Assembly (NCBI GenBank): GCA_950097015.1 | Contig: CATNEN010000025.1 | Span: forward strand, 5,384,001 to 5,448,000 | DNA from: Macrostomum hystrix | Taxonomy: Eukaryota > Platyhelminthes > Macrostomidae | Reading direction: 5' to 3' | Length of the DNA: 64,000 bases | Part shown: positions 11,580-22,824 of the stretch, piece after piece | Layout: each line of letters starts with the position of its first letter | Numbering within the stretch: the stretch's first letter is position 1 | Program-made: the position numbers and the translations under genes | The notes under the pieces: model-generated | Databases searched by the model: none | Told to the model about the DNA's origin: nothing | Seen by the model: only the letters and a program-made list of their open reading frames with translations

Positions 11580-12839
11580 ATGGTTCTGTCCGTGTGCTCA
11601 CATCCAAGCCTGTGGCTTGACAGCCCGACAGCGTCCCAGCTGGCTGGCAAGGTCAGCATCCTGCTGCTCATGCTGCTGGTCATTCTGGAGACTGTGCTAG
11701 GCAACTCCCTGGTCGTGTCGTCGGTTGTAAAATTTCGTCGACTCCGTTCGCAGCGATGCTTTCACCTGCTGGCTTCGCTAGCTACAGCCGACATCGCCAT
11801 CGCCGTCATCGTGATGATCGCCTCCAGTGTCTACATATTCCTGCGCTGTTGGCCGTTCGGCGATTTCTTCTGCAAATTTTTTCTCTCGTCCGACATCATG
11901 TGCTGCACGGCTAGCATCTTGCACCTGTGCCTAATTAGCGTCGACCGGTACATTGCCGTCAATCGTCCGTTGCGCTACAAACTGATCGTACAACCACGTC
12001 GCATCGCAGTCTCCGTGGCGGGCGTCTGGGCCGTCAGCATCGGGCTGAGCTTCGGTCCGGTCTACTCCGGCATCTTCAGACCTGCCGGGCCCAGCGCGAT
12101 CGTCAGCGACTCCGGGAACTTCAGCAGCCGACTGGCAGCCGAGGTGCCGCAGTGCCGCATGGTGACCAACCAGGTGTACGGCGTGGTTTCAGCCAGCACC
12201 TCCTTCTTCCTGCCGCTGGTGGTCATGACCCTGGCCTACGCTCGGGTCCACAGAATCGCCACTGACCAATGCGAACTCATTCGACAACAGAGCGCCCAGG
12301 CGTCCAGACAGATCCGCCACGAGACCAAGGCCACGAAGACTCTCGGCCTGATCCTCGGCTGTTTCTACGTCTGCTGGCTGCCCTTCTTTGTCATGTACGT
12401 AGTCTGTCCATTCACCAGCAGCCAGTGCAGCGGCCTGGCCGAGTGGCAGGTGGACCTCATCACCTGGATCGGGTACGCCAACTCCGGTCTCAACCCGATC
12501 CTGTACTGCTTCAACCAGCGCGAGTTCCGCTGCGCCTTCCAGCAGCTGCTCGGCTTCCGAGCCGCCGGCGCCTCCGGCTACCTGCGCTCCGAGCGGCACT
12601 CGAACTCCGCCGCCGCAGCCGCCGCGTACCCGCCGTTGCCCAGGACGGGCCGGCAGCACGGCGACAAGGCCGGTGGAGCGGACGCCGGGAAGAACGGCGA
12701 GCAGCGGCTGCTGCGGCTGCAGCTGGCAGCGAATCGGCGGGCCAGGCATCGACGAGCGATGGAGGCGGCGTTGAATTTCGAATACGAAGCCGTTGATTAC
12801 GGGGGAGCCCTGGCTACGAAGGTGGGCAACGGGAACTGA
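11580..12839 (+). CDS. Biogenic-amine-type rhodopsin-family GPCR
   Basis: Plasma-membrane receptor of 419 residues, uninterrupted in one exon. Upstream in-frame codons lack an ATG, so 11580 is chosen. Class A hallmarks are present: N42 in TM1 (LGNSL), D71 in TM2 (TAD), C98 before TM3 with C192 in extracellular loop 2, DRY at 122-124, CWLPFF in TM6 (W266) and NPxxY in TM7 (N305). D105 in SSDIMCCTASILHLC is the amine-binding aspartate, and the following CCTASILHLC is typical of aminergic receptors. Serines at 204-208 in TM5 sit where catechol/phenol-binding serines lie. WIGYANSGLNP in TM7 also fits. Intracellular loop 3 is short (about 25 residues), as in octopamine-beta, D1 and 5-HT4/7 receptors. 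The ligand (octopamine, tyramine, dopamine or serotonin) cannot be decided here. The tail is Ala- and Arg-rich. Confidence 0.9.
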   Translation: MVLSVCSHPSLWLDSPTASQLAGKVSILLLMLLVILETVLGNSLVVSSVVKFRRLRSQRCFHLLASLATADIAIAVIVMIASSVYIFLRCWPFGDFFCKFFLSSDIMCCTASILHLCLISVDRYIAVNRPLRYKLIVQPRRIAVSVAGVWAVSIGLSFGPVYSGIFRPAGPSAIVSDSGNFSSRLAAEVPQCRMVTNQVYGVVSASTSFFLPLVVMTLAYARVHRIATDQCELIRQQSAQASRQIRHETKATKTLGLILGCFYVCWLPFFVMYVVCPFTSSQCSGLAEWQVDLITWIGYANSGLNPILYCFNQREFRCAFQQLLGFRAAGASGYLRSERHSNSAAAAAAYPPLPRTGRQHGDKAGGADAGKNGEQRLLRLQLAANRRARHRRAMEAALNFEYEAVDYGGALATKVGNGN

Positions 12840-13099
12840 CCATTAAATCCTATAGACAACATTCAGGTTTCAACAGGACTGCTTCTCTGATGCGTTGAAT
12901 TTCACTACAAAAATGCTGAATTTTTTCACACAGAAGTGAGAACGAAAGACTTCTTTCTAAATTCTCGTGTATTTGCATCGGTCCGTCTCTTGCCTTTCAG
13001 ATTTTTTTCAACTTCTACTTCTCTCTTCCCCTCAATCTAACCCTGAAGATGATAACCAAATAACGGCAAATTGAATCTTAATTGCTGTCCCTTTCGAGG

Positions 13100-14038
13100 C
13101 TTAACACTATCCCTCCTCTCTCCCTCCTCTATCTCCTCCTATCTCTCTACCCTCCTCTCTCCCCACACACTCTCCCCAGCTCTCGCTTCCCTCCTCTCTC
13201 TCCCCTCCTCTCTCTCCCCTCCTCACTCTCCCCTCCTCTCTCTCCCCTCCTCACTCTCTCCTCCTCTCTCCCCTCCCCACTCTCTCCCTCCTCTCTATCC
13301 CCTCCCCACTCTCTCCCTCCTCTCTCTCCTCCTCTCTCTCCCTCCCCACTCTCTCCTCCTCTCTCTCTCCTCCTCTCTCTCCCCTCCTCTCTCTCCCCTC
13401 CTCTCTCTCCTCCTCTCTCTCCCTCCCCACTCTCTCCTCCTCTCTCTCTCCTCCTCTCTCTCCTCCTCTCTCTCCCCTCCTCTCTCTCTCCTCCTCTCTC
13501 TCCCCTCCTCTCTCTCTCCTCCTCTCTCTCCCCTCCTCTCTCTCCTCCTCTCTCTCCCTCCCCACTCTCTCCTCCTCTCTCTCTCCTCCTCTCTCTCCCT
13601 CCCCACTCTCTCCTCCTCTCTCTCTCCTCCTCTCTCTCTCCTCCTCTCTCTCCCCTCCACTCTCTCTCCTCCTCTCTCTCCCCTCCTCTCTCTCTCCTCC
13701 TCTCTCTCCCCTCCTCTCTCTCCTCCTCTCTCTCCCTCCCCACTCTCTCCTCCTCTCTCTCTCCTCCTCTCTCTCCCTCCCCACTCTCTCCTCCTCTCTC
13801 TCCCCTCCTCTCTCTCTCCTCCTCTCTCTCCCCTCCTCTCTCTCTCCTCTTCTCTCTCCTCTCCTCTCTCTCTCCTCCTCTCTCTCCCCTCCTCTCTCTC
13901 TCCTCCTCTCTCTCCCCTCCTCTCTCTCTCCTCCTCTCTCTCCCCTCCCCACTCTCTCCCTCCTCTCTCTCCCCTCTTGTCTCTCCTCCTTTCTCTCCCT
14001 CCCCACTCTCCCTCTCCTCTCTCACCTCCTCTCTTACA
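13100..14038. repeat. Polypyrimidine array (CTCTCTCCCCTCCT-type)
   Basis: About 940 bases of nearly pure C/T on the plus strand, built from CTCTCTCCTC and CTCTCCCCTC blocks with periodic CCCCACTCTC. Frames stay open on both strands (Leu/Ser/Pro on plus, Arg/Glu/Gly on minus) only because of composition. Confidence 0.95.
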
Positions 14039-14614
14039 GAATTGATTACTAAGATCACAAAGCTTGCTTAACAGATTAAACCAAAGAATTAGACGAATGA
14101 ATCGATTCATAAATTAATAACGATACACGAACAAATGCTAAAACAACACGCGCCCACGCAGGTGCAAAAGCAAATTTACGCTAAAGAGCTCTTTTTTGAT
14201 AAGCTTATGTTTCAGGCCATCTGCCATTTTTATGTTATTGTATTTCGTTCTTTTCGAATTTATTTTTGATAAATTATACCGACTAATTAGCATAATAACA
14301 TTATTAATTATATAAAACTGTAGGTCTAGTTGGGTTTTCAATCGCGGCCCAAGCATTCTACTCGTACTAAAGAATGTTTCATTGATGACGCTTGCACAAC
14401 TCACACAGATGCTTTTAAGGGTTGTTTTTTATATATTCGGCATTCGGAAAAGTCAAGGAATGGGGCATGATTTATTGCCATTCGGAATCTGGCTTGCTGT
14501 CTGTTGCAAAGTCTCGAACTATTGATTCTGAGTGAGTTCCCTATTCTGTCATTTCATTGAATTGAGAATTATTTGCATACTGTGCCGTATTGCCTTTCTT
14601 CCTTCAGTTCTCTA
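14039..14614. other. AT-rich unique spacer
   Basis: No gene is supported. Confidence 0.3.
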
Positions 14615-15265
14615 CTTTGCCTTCCTCCCTTCCCTCCACTTCCCCTTCATCTCTCTCTTCCTCTCTCCCCTCCTCCCTCCCTTCCTCTCTCCCTTCCTCT
14701 CTCCCTTCCTCTCTCTTCCTGCCTTCTCTCCACTTCCCCTTCCTCTGTCCCTTCCTCTCTCCCTTCCTCTCTCCCTTCCTCTCTCCTCTCCTCTCTCCCT
14801 TCCTCTCTCCCTTCCTCTCTACCTTCCTCTATATCTCTTCGTCTCTCCCTTCCTCCCTTCCCTCCACTCCCCCTTCCTCTCTCTCTTCCTCTCTCCCTTA
14901 CACTCTTCCTGTCTTTTTCTCTCCCTTCCTCTCACCCTTTCTCTCACACCCTTCCTCTCACCCTTCCTCTCACACCCTTCCTCTCACACCCTTCCTCTCA
15001 CACCCTTCCTCTCTCACCCTTCCTCTCACCCTTCTTCTCTCACCCTTCCTCTCTCACCCTTCCTCTCACACCCTTCCTCTCTCACCCTTCCTCTCTCACC
15101 CTTCCTCTCTCACCCTTCCTCTCTCACCCTTCCTCTCACACCCTTCCTCTCACACCCTTCCTCTCACCTTTCCTTTCTTTCCCTTCCACTCTCGCTTCCT
15201 TTCTCCTTCTTTCTCCTTCCTCTGTCTCCCTTCTTCTGTCCACTTTCCTCTCCTCTTTCCTTTTT
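14615..15265. repeat. Polypyrimidine array (CCTTCCTCTCTC-type)
   Basis: Degenerate CCCTTCCTCTCTC units. From about 14930 to 15170 these change to CACCCTTCCTCTCA units. No coding evidence beyond compositional openness. Confidence 0.92.
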
Positions 15266-15840
15266 TGTCCCAGTTTCCTAAGCTACAATTTTTAGTTTTA
15301 TGCTGTTTAGAGTTCGAATTAAAAGTGTCGGGCACAGCAACCAAATCACACTTTACCAATCTAGTCTAGCTAGTCTGAAAGTCGATAAGCGTCACTTATC
15401 TTAAAAGTATTTCCGTTTTAAATTGCTTTGAAAGTCTTCCGAAGCCCTGTTCAAATTTCCTAAATGAAAGACGCCGTCTTTGAAAGACGTGTCAAGTGGC
15501 TCAGATGGAGCCAGACAAACTAAGGAGTGAATTCAAGTGACAAATTGTTTTACGAGTAGAAAAACAAGTTTCAAGTTGCTAGACACCCTGACACCCTGAC
15601 CTAATATGAGATTATCAGCATTGGACTGCAGTAAGGTGAGACTACTGTAACCCCTAGCCAAGGTGTTGACAGTTATTTATGGCTCGTTTGTTAAAAACCA
15701 ATTTCAATTTAAGAATGTCGAGATTTAAAACTAAATTCTAGGAAACGGAATGGAAAAGAATCCGAATTTTCTGAAAATGTGAATTTTCGGGTAAGGGGGG
15801 TTCATTTCGGAAAAGCAAAATTCAGTAAAGGTAAAATTCC
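15266..15840. other. Unique sequence flanking a SINE insertion
   Basis: AT-rich. The part from about 15760 consists of decayed GGGAAA/AAAATTC motifs resembling the array that starts at 16255. The SINE at 15851 therefore appears to have inserted into the left fringe of that array. Confidence 0.4.
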
Positions 15841-15850
15841 CCGAAAAGTA

Positions 15851-16125
15851 ATAATAATAAGAAATAATTGATTACACCTGCCCCAATTGGGCCAGATGTG
15901 CAGCCGACAGCACAGCCGCAGCTATTGCGCGGCGCATCTGAAGACTGTGTACAGCTGTTCAGTCCATGGACTGGGGGGACGCCACACCCAACCTTCAATT
16001 ATCCCAGCTGATGCTGGTACCCATTTAACAGCTGGGTGACCCAAATTGTTCCAGTGGAGTCGGGAATCGAACCCCCGACCTTCAAGTCGTGAGTCCGACA
16101 CCCTAACCACTAGGCTACAACCTCT
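15851..16125 (-). mobile_element. Full-length tRNA-derived SINE with 11 bp target-site duplication
   Basis: On the minus strand it starts AGAGGTTGTAGCCTAGTGG (A box), then has GGTTCGATTCC (B box, pol III internal promoter), a body with CAGTCCATGGACTGGGGGGA, and a TTATTATTAT tail. The direct repeat CCGAAAAGTAA occurs at 15841-15851 and 16126-16136, a perfect target-site duplication that fixes both ends. The head folds like a tRNA with loop CTCACGA (anticodon CAC, valine-like), but its anticodon stem is decayed. It is therefore not a tRNA gene. Confidence 0.9.
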
Positions 16126-16254
16126 CCGAAAAGTAAAATTCTGAAAAGCGAAATTTCTGGACAGAGAGATTTCGGAAAATGAAAAAATATGTAAAAGGTA
16201 AATTCGGGAAAAACTAAATTCTAGAAAACGAAAATTTTGGGAAAATGAAAATTC

Positions 16255-17535
16255 GTTAGTAGAAAAATTCGGGAAAGGGAAAATTCGGGAAAGGGAAAAT
16301 TCGGAAAGGGAAAATTCGGAAAGGGAAAATTCGGGAAAGGGAAAATTCGGAAAGGGAAAATTCGGGAAAGGGAAAATTCGAGAAAGGGAAGATTCGGGAA
16401 AGGGAAAATTCGGGAAAGGGAAAATTCGGGAAAGGGAAAATTCGGGAAAGGGAAGATTCGGGAAAGGGAAAATTCGGGAAAGGGAAAATTTAAAAGGGAA
16501 AATTCGAGAAAGGGAACATTCGGGAAAGGGAAAATTTGGGAAAGGGAAAATTCGGGAAAGGGAAAATTCGAGAAAGGGAACATTCGGGAAATAGGAAAAA
16601 TCGGGAAAGGGAAGATTGGGGAAAGGGAAAATTTGGGAAAGGGAAAATTCGGGAAAGGGAAAATTTGGGAAAAGGAAAATTCGGGAAAGGGAAAATTCGG
16701 GAAAGGGAAAATTTGGGAAAGGGAAAAGTCGGGAAAGGGAAAATTCGGGAAAGGGAAAATTTGGGAAAAGGAAAATTTGGGAAAGGGAAAATTCGAGAAA
16801 GGGAACATTCGGGAAAGGGAAGATTGGGGAAAGGGAAAATTTGGGAAAGGGAAAATTTGGGAAAGGGAAGATTGGGGAAAGGGAAAATTTGGGAAAGGGA
16901 AAATTCGGGAAAGGGAAGATTGGGGAAAGGGAAAATTTGGGAAAGGGAAAATTCGGGAAAGGGAAAATTTGGGAAAGGGAAAATTCGGGAAATAGGAAAA
17001 ATCGGGAAAAGGAAAATTTGGGAAAGGGAAAATTTGGGAAAGTGAAAATTCGGGAAAGGGAAGATTGGGGAAAGGGAAAATTTGGGAAAGGGAAAATTCG
17101 GGAAAGGGAAAATTCGGGAAAGGGAAAATTTGGGAAAGGGAAAATTCGGGAAATAGGAAAAATCGGGAAAAGGAAAATTTGGGAAAGGGAAAATTCGGTA
17201 AAGGGAAAATCAGGAAAGGGAAAATTTGGGAAAGGGAAAATTCGGGAAAGGGAAAATTTGGGAAAGGGAAAATTCGGGAAATAGGAAAAATCGGGAAAAG
17301 GAAAATTTGGGAAAGGGAAAATTTGGGAAAGGGAAAATTTGGGAAAGGGAAAATTCGGGAAAGGGAAGATTGGGGAAAGGGAAAATTTGGGAAAGGGAAA
17401 ATTCGGGAAAGGGAAAATTCGGGAAAGGGAAAATTTGGGAAAGGGAAAATTCGGGAAATAGGAAAAATCGGGAAAAGGAAAATTTGGGAAAGGGAAAATT
17501 CGGTAAAGGGAAAATCAGGAAAGGGAAAAATTGGT
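16255..17535. repeat. 16 bp G-rich minisatellite, G-quadruplex-prone
   Basis: About 75 copies of GGGAAAGGGAAAATTC with TTGGG, GATTGGGG and ATAGGAAAAATC variants. Several units are grouped in recurrent blocks (for example the GGAAATAGGAAAAATCGGG block at 16585, 16990, 17150, 17280 and 17455). Frames are open on both strands because of the repeat. Confidence 0.94.
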
Positions 17536-17550
17536 ACAAGAAGCATTTGG

Positions 17551-18330
17551 GAAAATCGAGATAGGAAAAATTCATGAAAGGGGAACATTTAGGAAAGACA
17601 AAAATGATAAAAAGTGATATTTAAAATGTTGAAAAACGAATTTTGATTAAAAAGGAATTGTTTGTGATAGTCTTAAATTTAGTTTTACTGGCATATGAGC
17701 ATGACTAGTTCCAATCGGCTAGAAAATTTGATTTGCATCATCGAAATTTCAATACCATCAAGAAAGCAAGTTACGAAATTTCTGAACTGCTATTCAAGCA
17801 AGTGCACTTTGGAGAATGAACTGCCAGCCAGCCTGTCTGCTGTTCAATCCTCCAAAAAAGACTCAAGTTGAAAAGGCTTGCCCGACTAGACAGACAGATA
17901 TGGAGAGCCAATCAAGCTTCATGACAAGCAAATTAGAATGCTAATATAGGGACCAGGATCCCGTCCTGCTAGACCAGACTAGGGGACAACCCCATCGTTA
18001 TTGTCCCCAATCCAAGCAGCGCCATTCTCTTAAAGAACTCAGCTCACTTGTCATTCACGACCTGTCAGTTAGTCAGTCACATGCAAACATCTTCCTGCTG
18101 CACTCATGCACGATAATAGTCATCCGATTCTCTTCACATTCGCTTTTTTAGCACTGTGGCCTGTTTGTAGGCTATGCGCCTCCCTTCCTCCTCAAGCTTT
18201 TCCTCATCTCCATTTCTTTCTCGCTAACTCTCTACCTCTCCCCCATTCTCCCTTCCATTCTCCCTTCCTCTCTATCCCCTCCTCTCCGATTCTCACTTTC
18301 TCTCTCGATTCCTCTCTCCCTTCCTCCTTT
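17551..18330. repeat. Copy 1 of a 990 bp tandem duplication
   Basis: Sequence from AAATCGAGATAGGAAAAATT through the stretch ending in the polypyrimidine tract recurs exactly 990 bases downstream. I see no difference between the copies over about 670 bases, then a 4 bp insertion (TACC) in copy 2. No gene is recognised inside. Confidence 0.93.
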
Positions 18331-18530
18331 CCTCTCTCCCTTCCTCTCTCTCTTCCTCTTTCTCTTCCCCTCTCCCTTCCTCTCTCCCTTCCTCTCTCCC
18401 TTCCTCCTTTCCTCTCTCCCTTCCTCTCTCCCTTCCTCCTTTCCTCTCTCCCTTCCTCTCTCTCTTCCTCTTTCTCTTCCCCTCTCCCTTCCTCTCTCCC
18501 TTCCTCTCTCCATTCCTCCTTTCCTCTCTT
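18235..18530. repeat. Polypyrimidine array, copy 1
   Basis: CCCTTCCTCTCT-type units ending the first duplicated segment. It is shorter than the matching tract at 19220-19690. Confidence 0.85.
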
Positions 18531-18540
18531 GGAAATTTGG

Positions 18541-19324
18541 AAAAATCGAGATAGGAAAAATTCATGAAAGGGGAACATTTAGGAAAGACAAAAATGATAA
18601 AAAGTGATATTTAAAATGTTGAAAAACGAATTTTGATTAAAAAGGAATTGTTTGTGATAGTCTTAAATTTAGTTTTACTGGCATATGAGCATGACTAGTT
18701 CCAATCGGCTAGAAAATTTGATTTGCATCATCGAAATTTCAATACCATCAAGAAAGCAAGTTACGAAATTTCTGAACTGCTATTCAAGCAAGTGCACTTT
18801 GGAGAATGAACTGCCAGCCAGCCTGTCTGCTGTTCAATCCTCCAAAAAAGACTCAAGTTGAAAAGGCTTGCCCGACTAGACAGACAGATATGGAGAGCCA
18901 ATCAAGCTTCATGACAAGCAAATTAGAATGCTAATATAGGGACCAGGATCCCGTCCTGCTAGACCAGACTAGGGGACAACCCCATCGTTATTGTCCCCAA
19001 TCCAAGCAGCGCCATTCTCTTAAAGAACTCAGCTCACTTGTCATTCACGACCTGTCAGTTAGTCAGTCACATGCAAACATCTTCCTGCTGCACTCATGCA
19101 CGATAATAGTCATCCGATTCTCTTCACATTCGCTTTTTTAGCACTGTGGCCTGTTTGTAGGCTATGCGCCTCCCTTCCTCCTCAAGCTTTTCCTCATCTC
19201 CATTTCTTTCTCGCTAACTCTCTACCTACCTCTCCCCCATTCTCCCTTCCATTCTCCCTTCCTCTCTATCCCCTCCTCTCCGATTCTCACTTTCTCTCTC
19301 GATTCCTCTCTCCCTTCCTCCTTT
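18541..19324. repeat. Copy 2 of the 990 bp tandem duplication
   Basis: Matches 17551-18330 at a constant offset of 990 bases, including the motif GCATATGAGCATGACTAGTT and the GATTCTCTTCACATTCGC block. The near identity points to a recent event or an assembly artefact. Confidence 0.93.
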
Positions 19325-19690
19325 CCTCTCTCCCTTCCTCTCTCTCTTCCTCTCTCTCTCTTCCCCTCTCCCTTCCTCTCTCCCTTCCTCTCTCCATTCC
19401 TCCTTTCCTCTCTCCCTTCCTCTCTCCCTTCCTCCTTTCCTCTCTCCCTTCCTCTCTCCCTTCCTCCTTTCCTCTCTCCCTTCCTCTCTCCCTTCCCCTC
19501 TCTCTTCCTCTCTCCCTTCCTCTCTCCCTTCCTCCCTTCCTCTCTCCCTTCCTCCTTTCCTCTTTCCCTTCCTCTCTCTCTTCCTCTCTCCCTTCCTCCC
19601 TTCCTCTCTCCCTTCCTCCCTTCCTCTCTCCCTTCCTCTCTCCCTTCCTCCCTCCTTTCTTCTCTGTCTCCTATCATCTCTCCCTTCCTC
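19220..19690. repeat. Polypyrimidine array, copy 2
   Basis: Expanded counterpart of the tract at 18235-18530, about 470 bases against about 300, so the array has changed length since the duplication. Confidence 0.85.
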
Positions 19691-19699
19691 TAAACGTCT

Positions 19700-20082
19700 A
19701 AAATCATCGCAGCGATATAAAACTGACAGAGAAGGCAGCACGAATTTTAGTCTCATTCTTTGTCATTTTTATAGTGAAATTGTGATTTAAGCAAATGTTC
19801 TGACATTTTTTGTTGAGTGTCAGTTTTCTGACGCAAGCTAATTTACGAGCGATTTGAGTACAAAAATAACATGTATTACCTTGAGATTAAACAACGTTTC
19901 TATGAAAGTCGTCCTGGTGAAGGTATGCGTTTTTTCTAGAAAATCTCTTTTTAGATTAAAAAATAATAGTTTTCTACGAAACTTTAGCACGCTTTTTTCT
20001 TTGTCAAAAATTCTAAAAGAGTGTTTCCTTTTCCTAGCTTAAACAGTTTAAAGTTTTTATAATTTTTGTAAATAAAATTAGG
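19700..20082. other. AT-rich unique spacer
   Basis: No gene is supported. Confidence 0.3.
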
Positions 20083-20597
20083 CCAGATCAGCAGACAGCA
20101 GACAGCAGACAGCAGACAGCAGACAGCAGACAGCAGACAGCAGAAAGCAGACAGCAGACAGCAGACAGCAGACAGCAGACAGCAGACAGCAGACAGCAGA
20201 CAGCAGACAGCAGACAGCAGAAAGCAGACAGCAGACAGCAGACAGCAGACAGCAGACAGCAGACAGCAGACAGCAGACAGCAGACAGCAGACAGCAGAAA
20301 GCAGACAGCAGACAGCAGACAGCAGACAGCAGACAGCAGACAGCAGACAGCAGACAGCAGACAGCCGCGGCCATTGCGCCGCGCATCTGAAGGCTGCGTA
20401 CGGCTGTTCAGTCCATGGACTGGGGGGACGCCACACCCACCTTCAATTAATTCTGGCTCCTATTTAACTGTGAACTGAAGCGATGCAGAGTTAAGTGACT
20501 TTCTTAATGACAAAAATTATTCCAGTAGTGTCGGGAATCGAACCCCCGACCTTCAAGTCGTGAGTCAGACTCACTAACCGCTAGGCTACAAAAGGTT
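20083..20597 (-). mobile_element. tRNA-derived SINE with an internal satellite expansion
   Basis: The head (TTGTAGCCTAGCGGTTAG, then GGTTCGATTCC) and the CAGTCCATGGACTGG body match the SINE at 15851-16125. Where that copy has one CAGCCGACAGCACAG segment, this one has a long (CAGACAG)n run, and the normal 3' tail is missing or altered. Confidence 0.85.
20092..20364. repeat. 7 bp satellite (CAGACAG)n inside a SINE
   Basis: About 38 copies, with scattered CAGAAAG variants (near 20150, 20220 and 20300), seen as three blocks of about 75 bases. The array joins directly to SINE body sequence on its right. Confidence 0.95.
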
Positions 20598-21211
20598 TCA
20601 GACTGGACAAGAAAAGTTATTTTGGAGACATAATTTTCACGAGACTGAAAGCAGATGGCCCAGTTGACTCAATCCTCAATTGATTTTTTTAAATCTGCGA
20701 TTATCCATTTAAATTAGCTTTTTCTCTCAAATTTCGCTGCAGATTTATAAGATCAATCGACGATCTCGATCCTAAGTGTCCGTTTTGGGAGATTTCGAGA
20801 ATTTCTCAATTTGTTTGACTTGGGAATTTCTTTTTGGGGCCGCAGCTGGATTGACCAAGGAAGGGAGAAATTCCCCTGAGAATGGTAGTTGGGACCAAAA
20901 AAAGTTTATTTGCCCATTCTCTCTTTGGTCTGAGTATCTTAATGTTGCGCCGTATCGACATCGGTGGGTTAAGATGGGATTTCGGGACGCGTGGGGGGGG
21001 AAGGGGTTTAATCCCTATTCCGCCAGAGCTGATGATTCCAGCTGATGCTTCTGAAAGAAACAAGCAGAAATGTTAGAAGTAAAAGTCTCTGGATGAGAGC
21101 TTCGGAATGTGGCAAGGGGTAGAACGAAATAATGAGGTGGTGGGATATTGAGATCAGGATTAAAATGAAGAAATACATACAATAAATTCAGGGGGAGAGA
21201 AGCCGAGACGT
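20598..21211. other. Unique sequence
   Basis: Short open frames exist on both strands, but no splice-flanked exon or recognisable protein is seen. Confidence 0.3.
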
Positions 21212-22026
21212 AAGAATGGGTAAGAATGACGTTCAGGGGTAAGAAAGATATACATGGGGTAAGAAAGACGTACAGGGGTACGAAAGACGTACAGGGGTAA
21301 GAAAGACGTACAGGGGTAAGAAAGACGTACAGGGGTAAGAAAGACGTACAGGGGTAAGAAAGACGTTCAGGGGTAAGAAAGACGTTCAGGGGTAAGAAAG
21401 ACGTACAGGGGTAAGAAAGACGTTCAGGGGTAAGAAAGACGTTCAGGGGTAAGAAAGACGTTCAGGGGTAAGAAAGACGTTCAGGGTAAGAAAGACGTTC
21501 AGGGGTAAGAAAGACGTTCAGGGGTAAGAAAGACGTACAGGGGTAAGAAAGACGTTCAGGGGTAAGAAAGACGTTCAGGGGTAAGAAAGACGTACAGGGG
21601 TAAGAAAGACGTTCAGGGGTAAGAAAGACGTTTCAAGGGTAAGAAAGACGTTCAGGGGTAAGAAAGACGTACAGGGGTAAGAAAGACGTTCAGGGGTAAG
21701 AAAGACGTTCAGGGGTAAGAAAGACGTTCAGGGGTAAGAAAGACGTTCAGGGTAAGAAAGACGTTCAGGGGTAAGAAAGACGTTCAGGGGTAAGAAAGAC
21801 GTACAGGGGTAAGAAAGACGTTCAGGGGTAAGAAAGACGTTCAGGGGTAAGAAAGACGTACAGGGGTAAGAAAGACGTTCAGGGGTAAGAAAGACGTTCA
21901 GGGGTAAGAAAGACGTTCAGGGGTAAGAAAGACGTACAGGGGTAAGAAAGACGTACAGGGGTAAGAAAGACGTTCAGGGGTAAGAAAGACTTTCAGGGGT
22001 AAGAAAGACGTACAGGGGTAAGAATT
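21212..22026. repeat. 19 bp minisatellite, about 43 copies
   Basis: Unit GGGGTAAGAAAGACGTTCA, with an interspersed GACGTACA variant. Blocks of the two variants recur (for example 21400-21600 and 21660-21860), suggesting segmental duplication inside the array. Confidence 0.95.
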
Positions 22027-22576
22027 TGATAGATGGAACACAATTACGTCTGGCGTGAAAAACTACGCACGATTAACGGACAGAAAAGTCAATAATTTTG
22101 TAGTGGACATGACAGTAGAGAAATAGTTATTTTACAAGTTTCAGCAATAACCTCGCTAGTCATGCTCTTCTAGCAGCAATATTGTAACGGCGACAAAATG
22201 AAAAAATGACTGGATAGGGCGGATAGAGGTTTTTAGCTGAATCTTTTGTCTTGTCACCAACCGGAAATTTGGCTTCAACATAAGGAAGGACCCACATGCT
22301 TTCATGTTATTAAATAATGTTCGGCTTCACTAAGTCGTTAGAAAAGAAAATATATAAGATGCGTATTAACAAGAAAGCCTCCCTTCAAGTAAAAAAGCTA
22401 CAGTTTAGTTGCCCAAATCAGCGAGTGGTCACGTGTGGTTAAAAAAAACTACGCGCAATTCAATGTCTTTAGTTTCTTATTTCTACATCTCTTGTTAAAA
22501 TTTGACAATTCATTTGAAAGGCTTTGTCTTTTAGGGCGCCAATCGCTGATCTTTCTTTGTTGAGAAGTTCCTAGTG
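22027..22576. other. AT-rich unique spacer
   Basis: No gene is supported. Confidence 0.3.
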
Positions 22577-22622
22577 GATGATAGATAGATAGATAGATAG
22601 ATATATAGATAGATAGATAGAT

Positions 22623-22688
<66 letters not shown>

Positions 22689-22739
22689 AAGATAGATAGA
22701 TAGATGATAGATAGATAGATAGATAGATGATAGATAGAT

Positions 22740-22791
<52 letters not shown>

Positions 22792-22824
22792 CAAGGTACA
22801 AGGTACAAGGTACAAGGTACAAGG
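22577..22824. repeat. (GATA)n microsatellite followed by (TACAAGG)5
   Basis: About 210 bases of GATA tetranucleotides with GATGATA interruptions, ending in five copies of a 7 bp unit. Confidence 0.96.

Noticed and set aside
16050-16125. Functional tRNA-Val(CAC) gene
   Set aside because: A and B boxes are present, but the anticodon stem is mispaired, and the sequence is joined to a SINE body with a target-site duplication.
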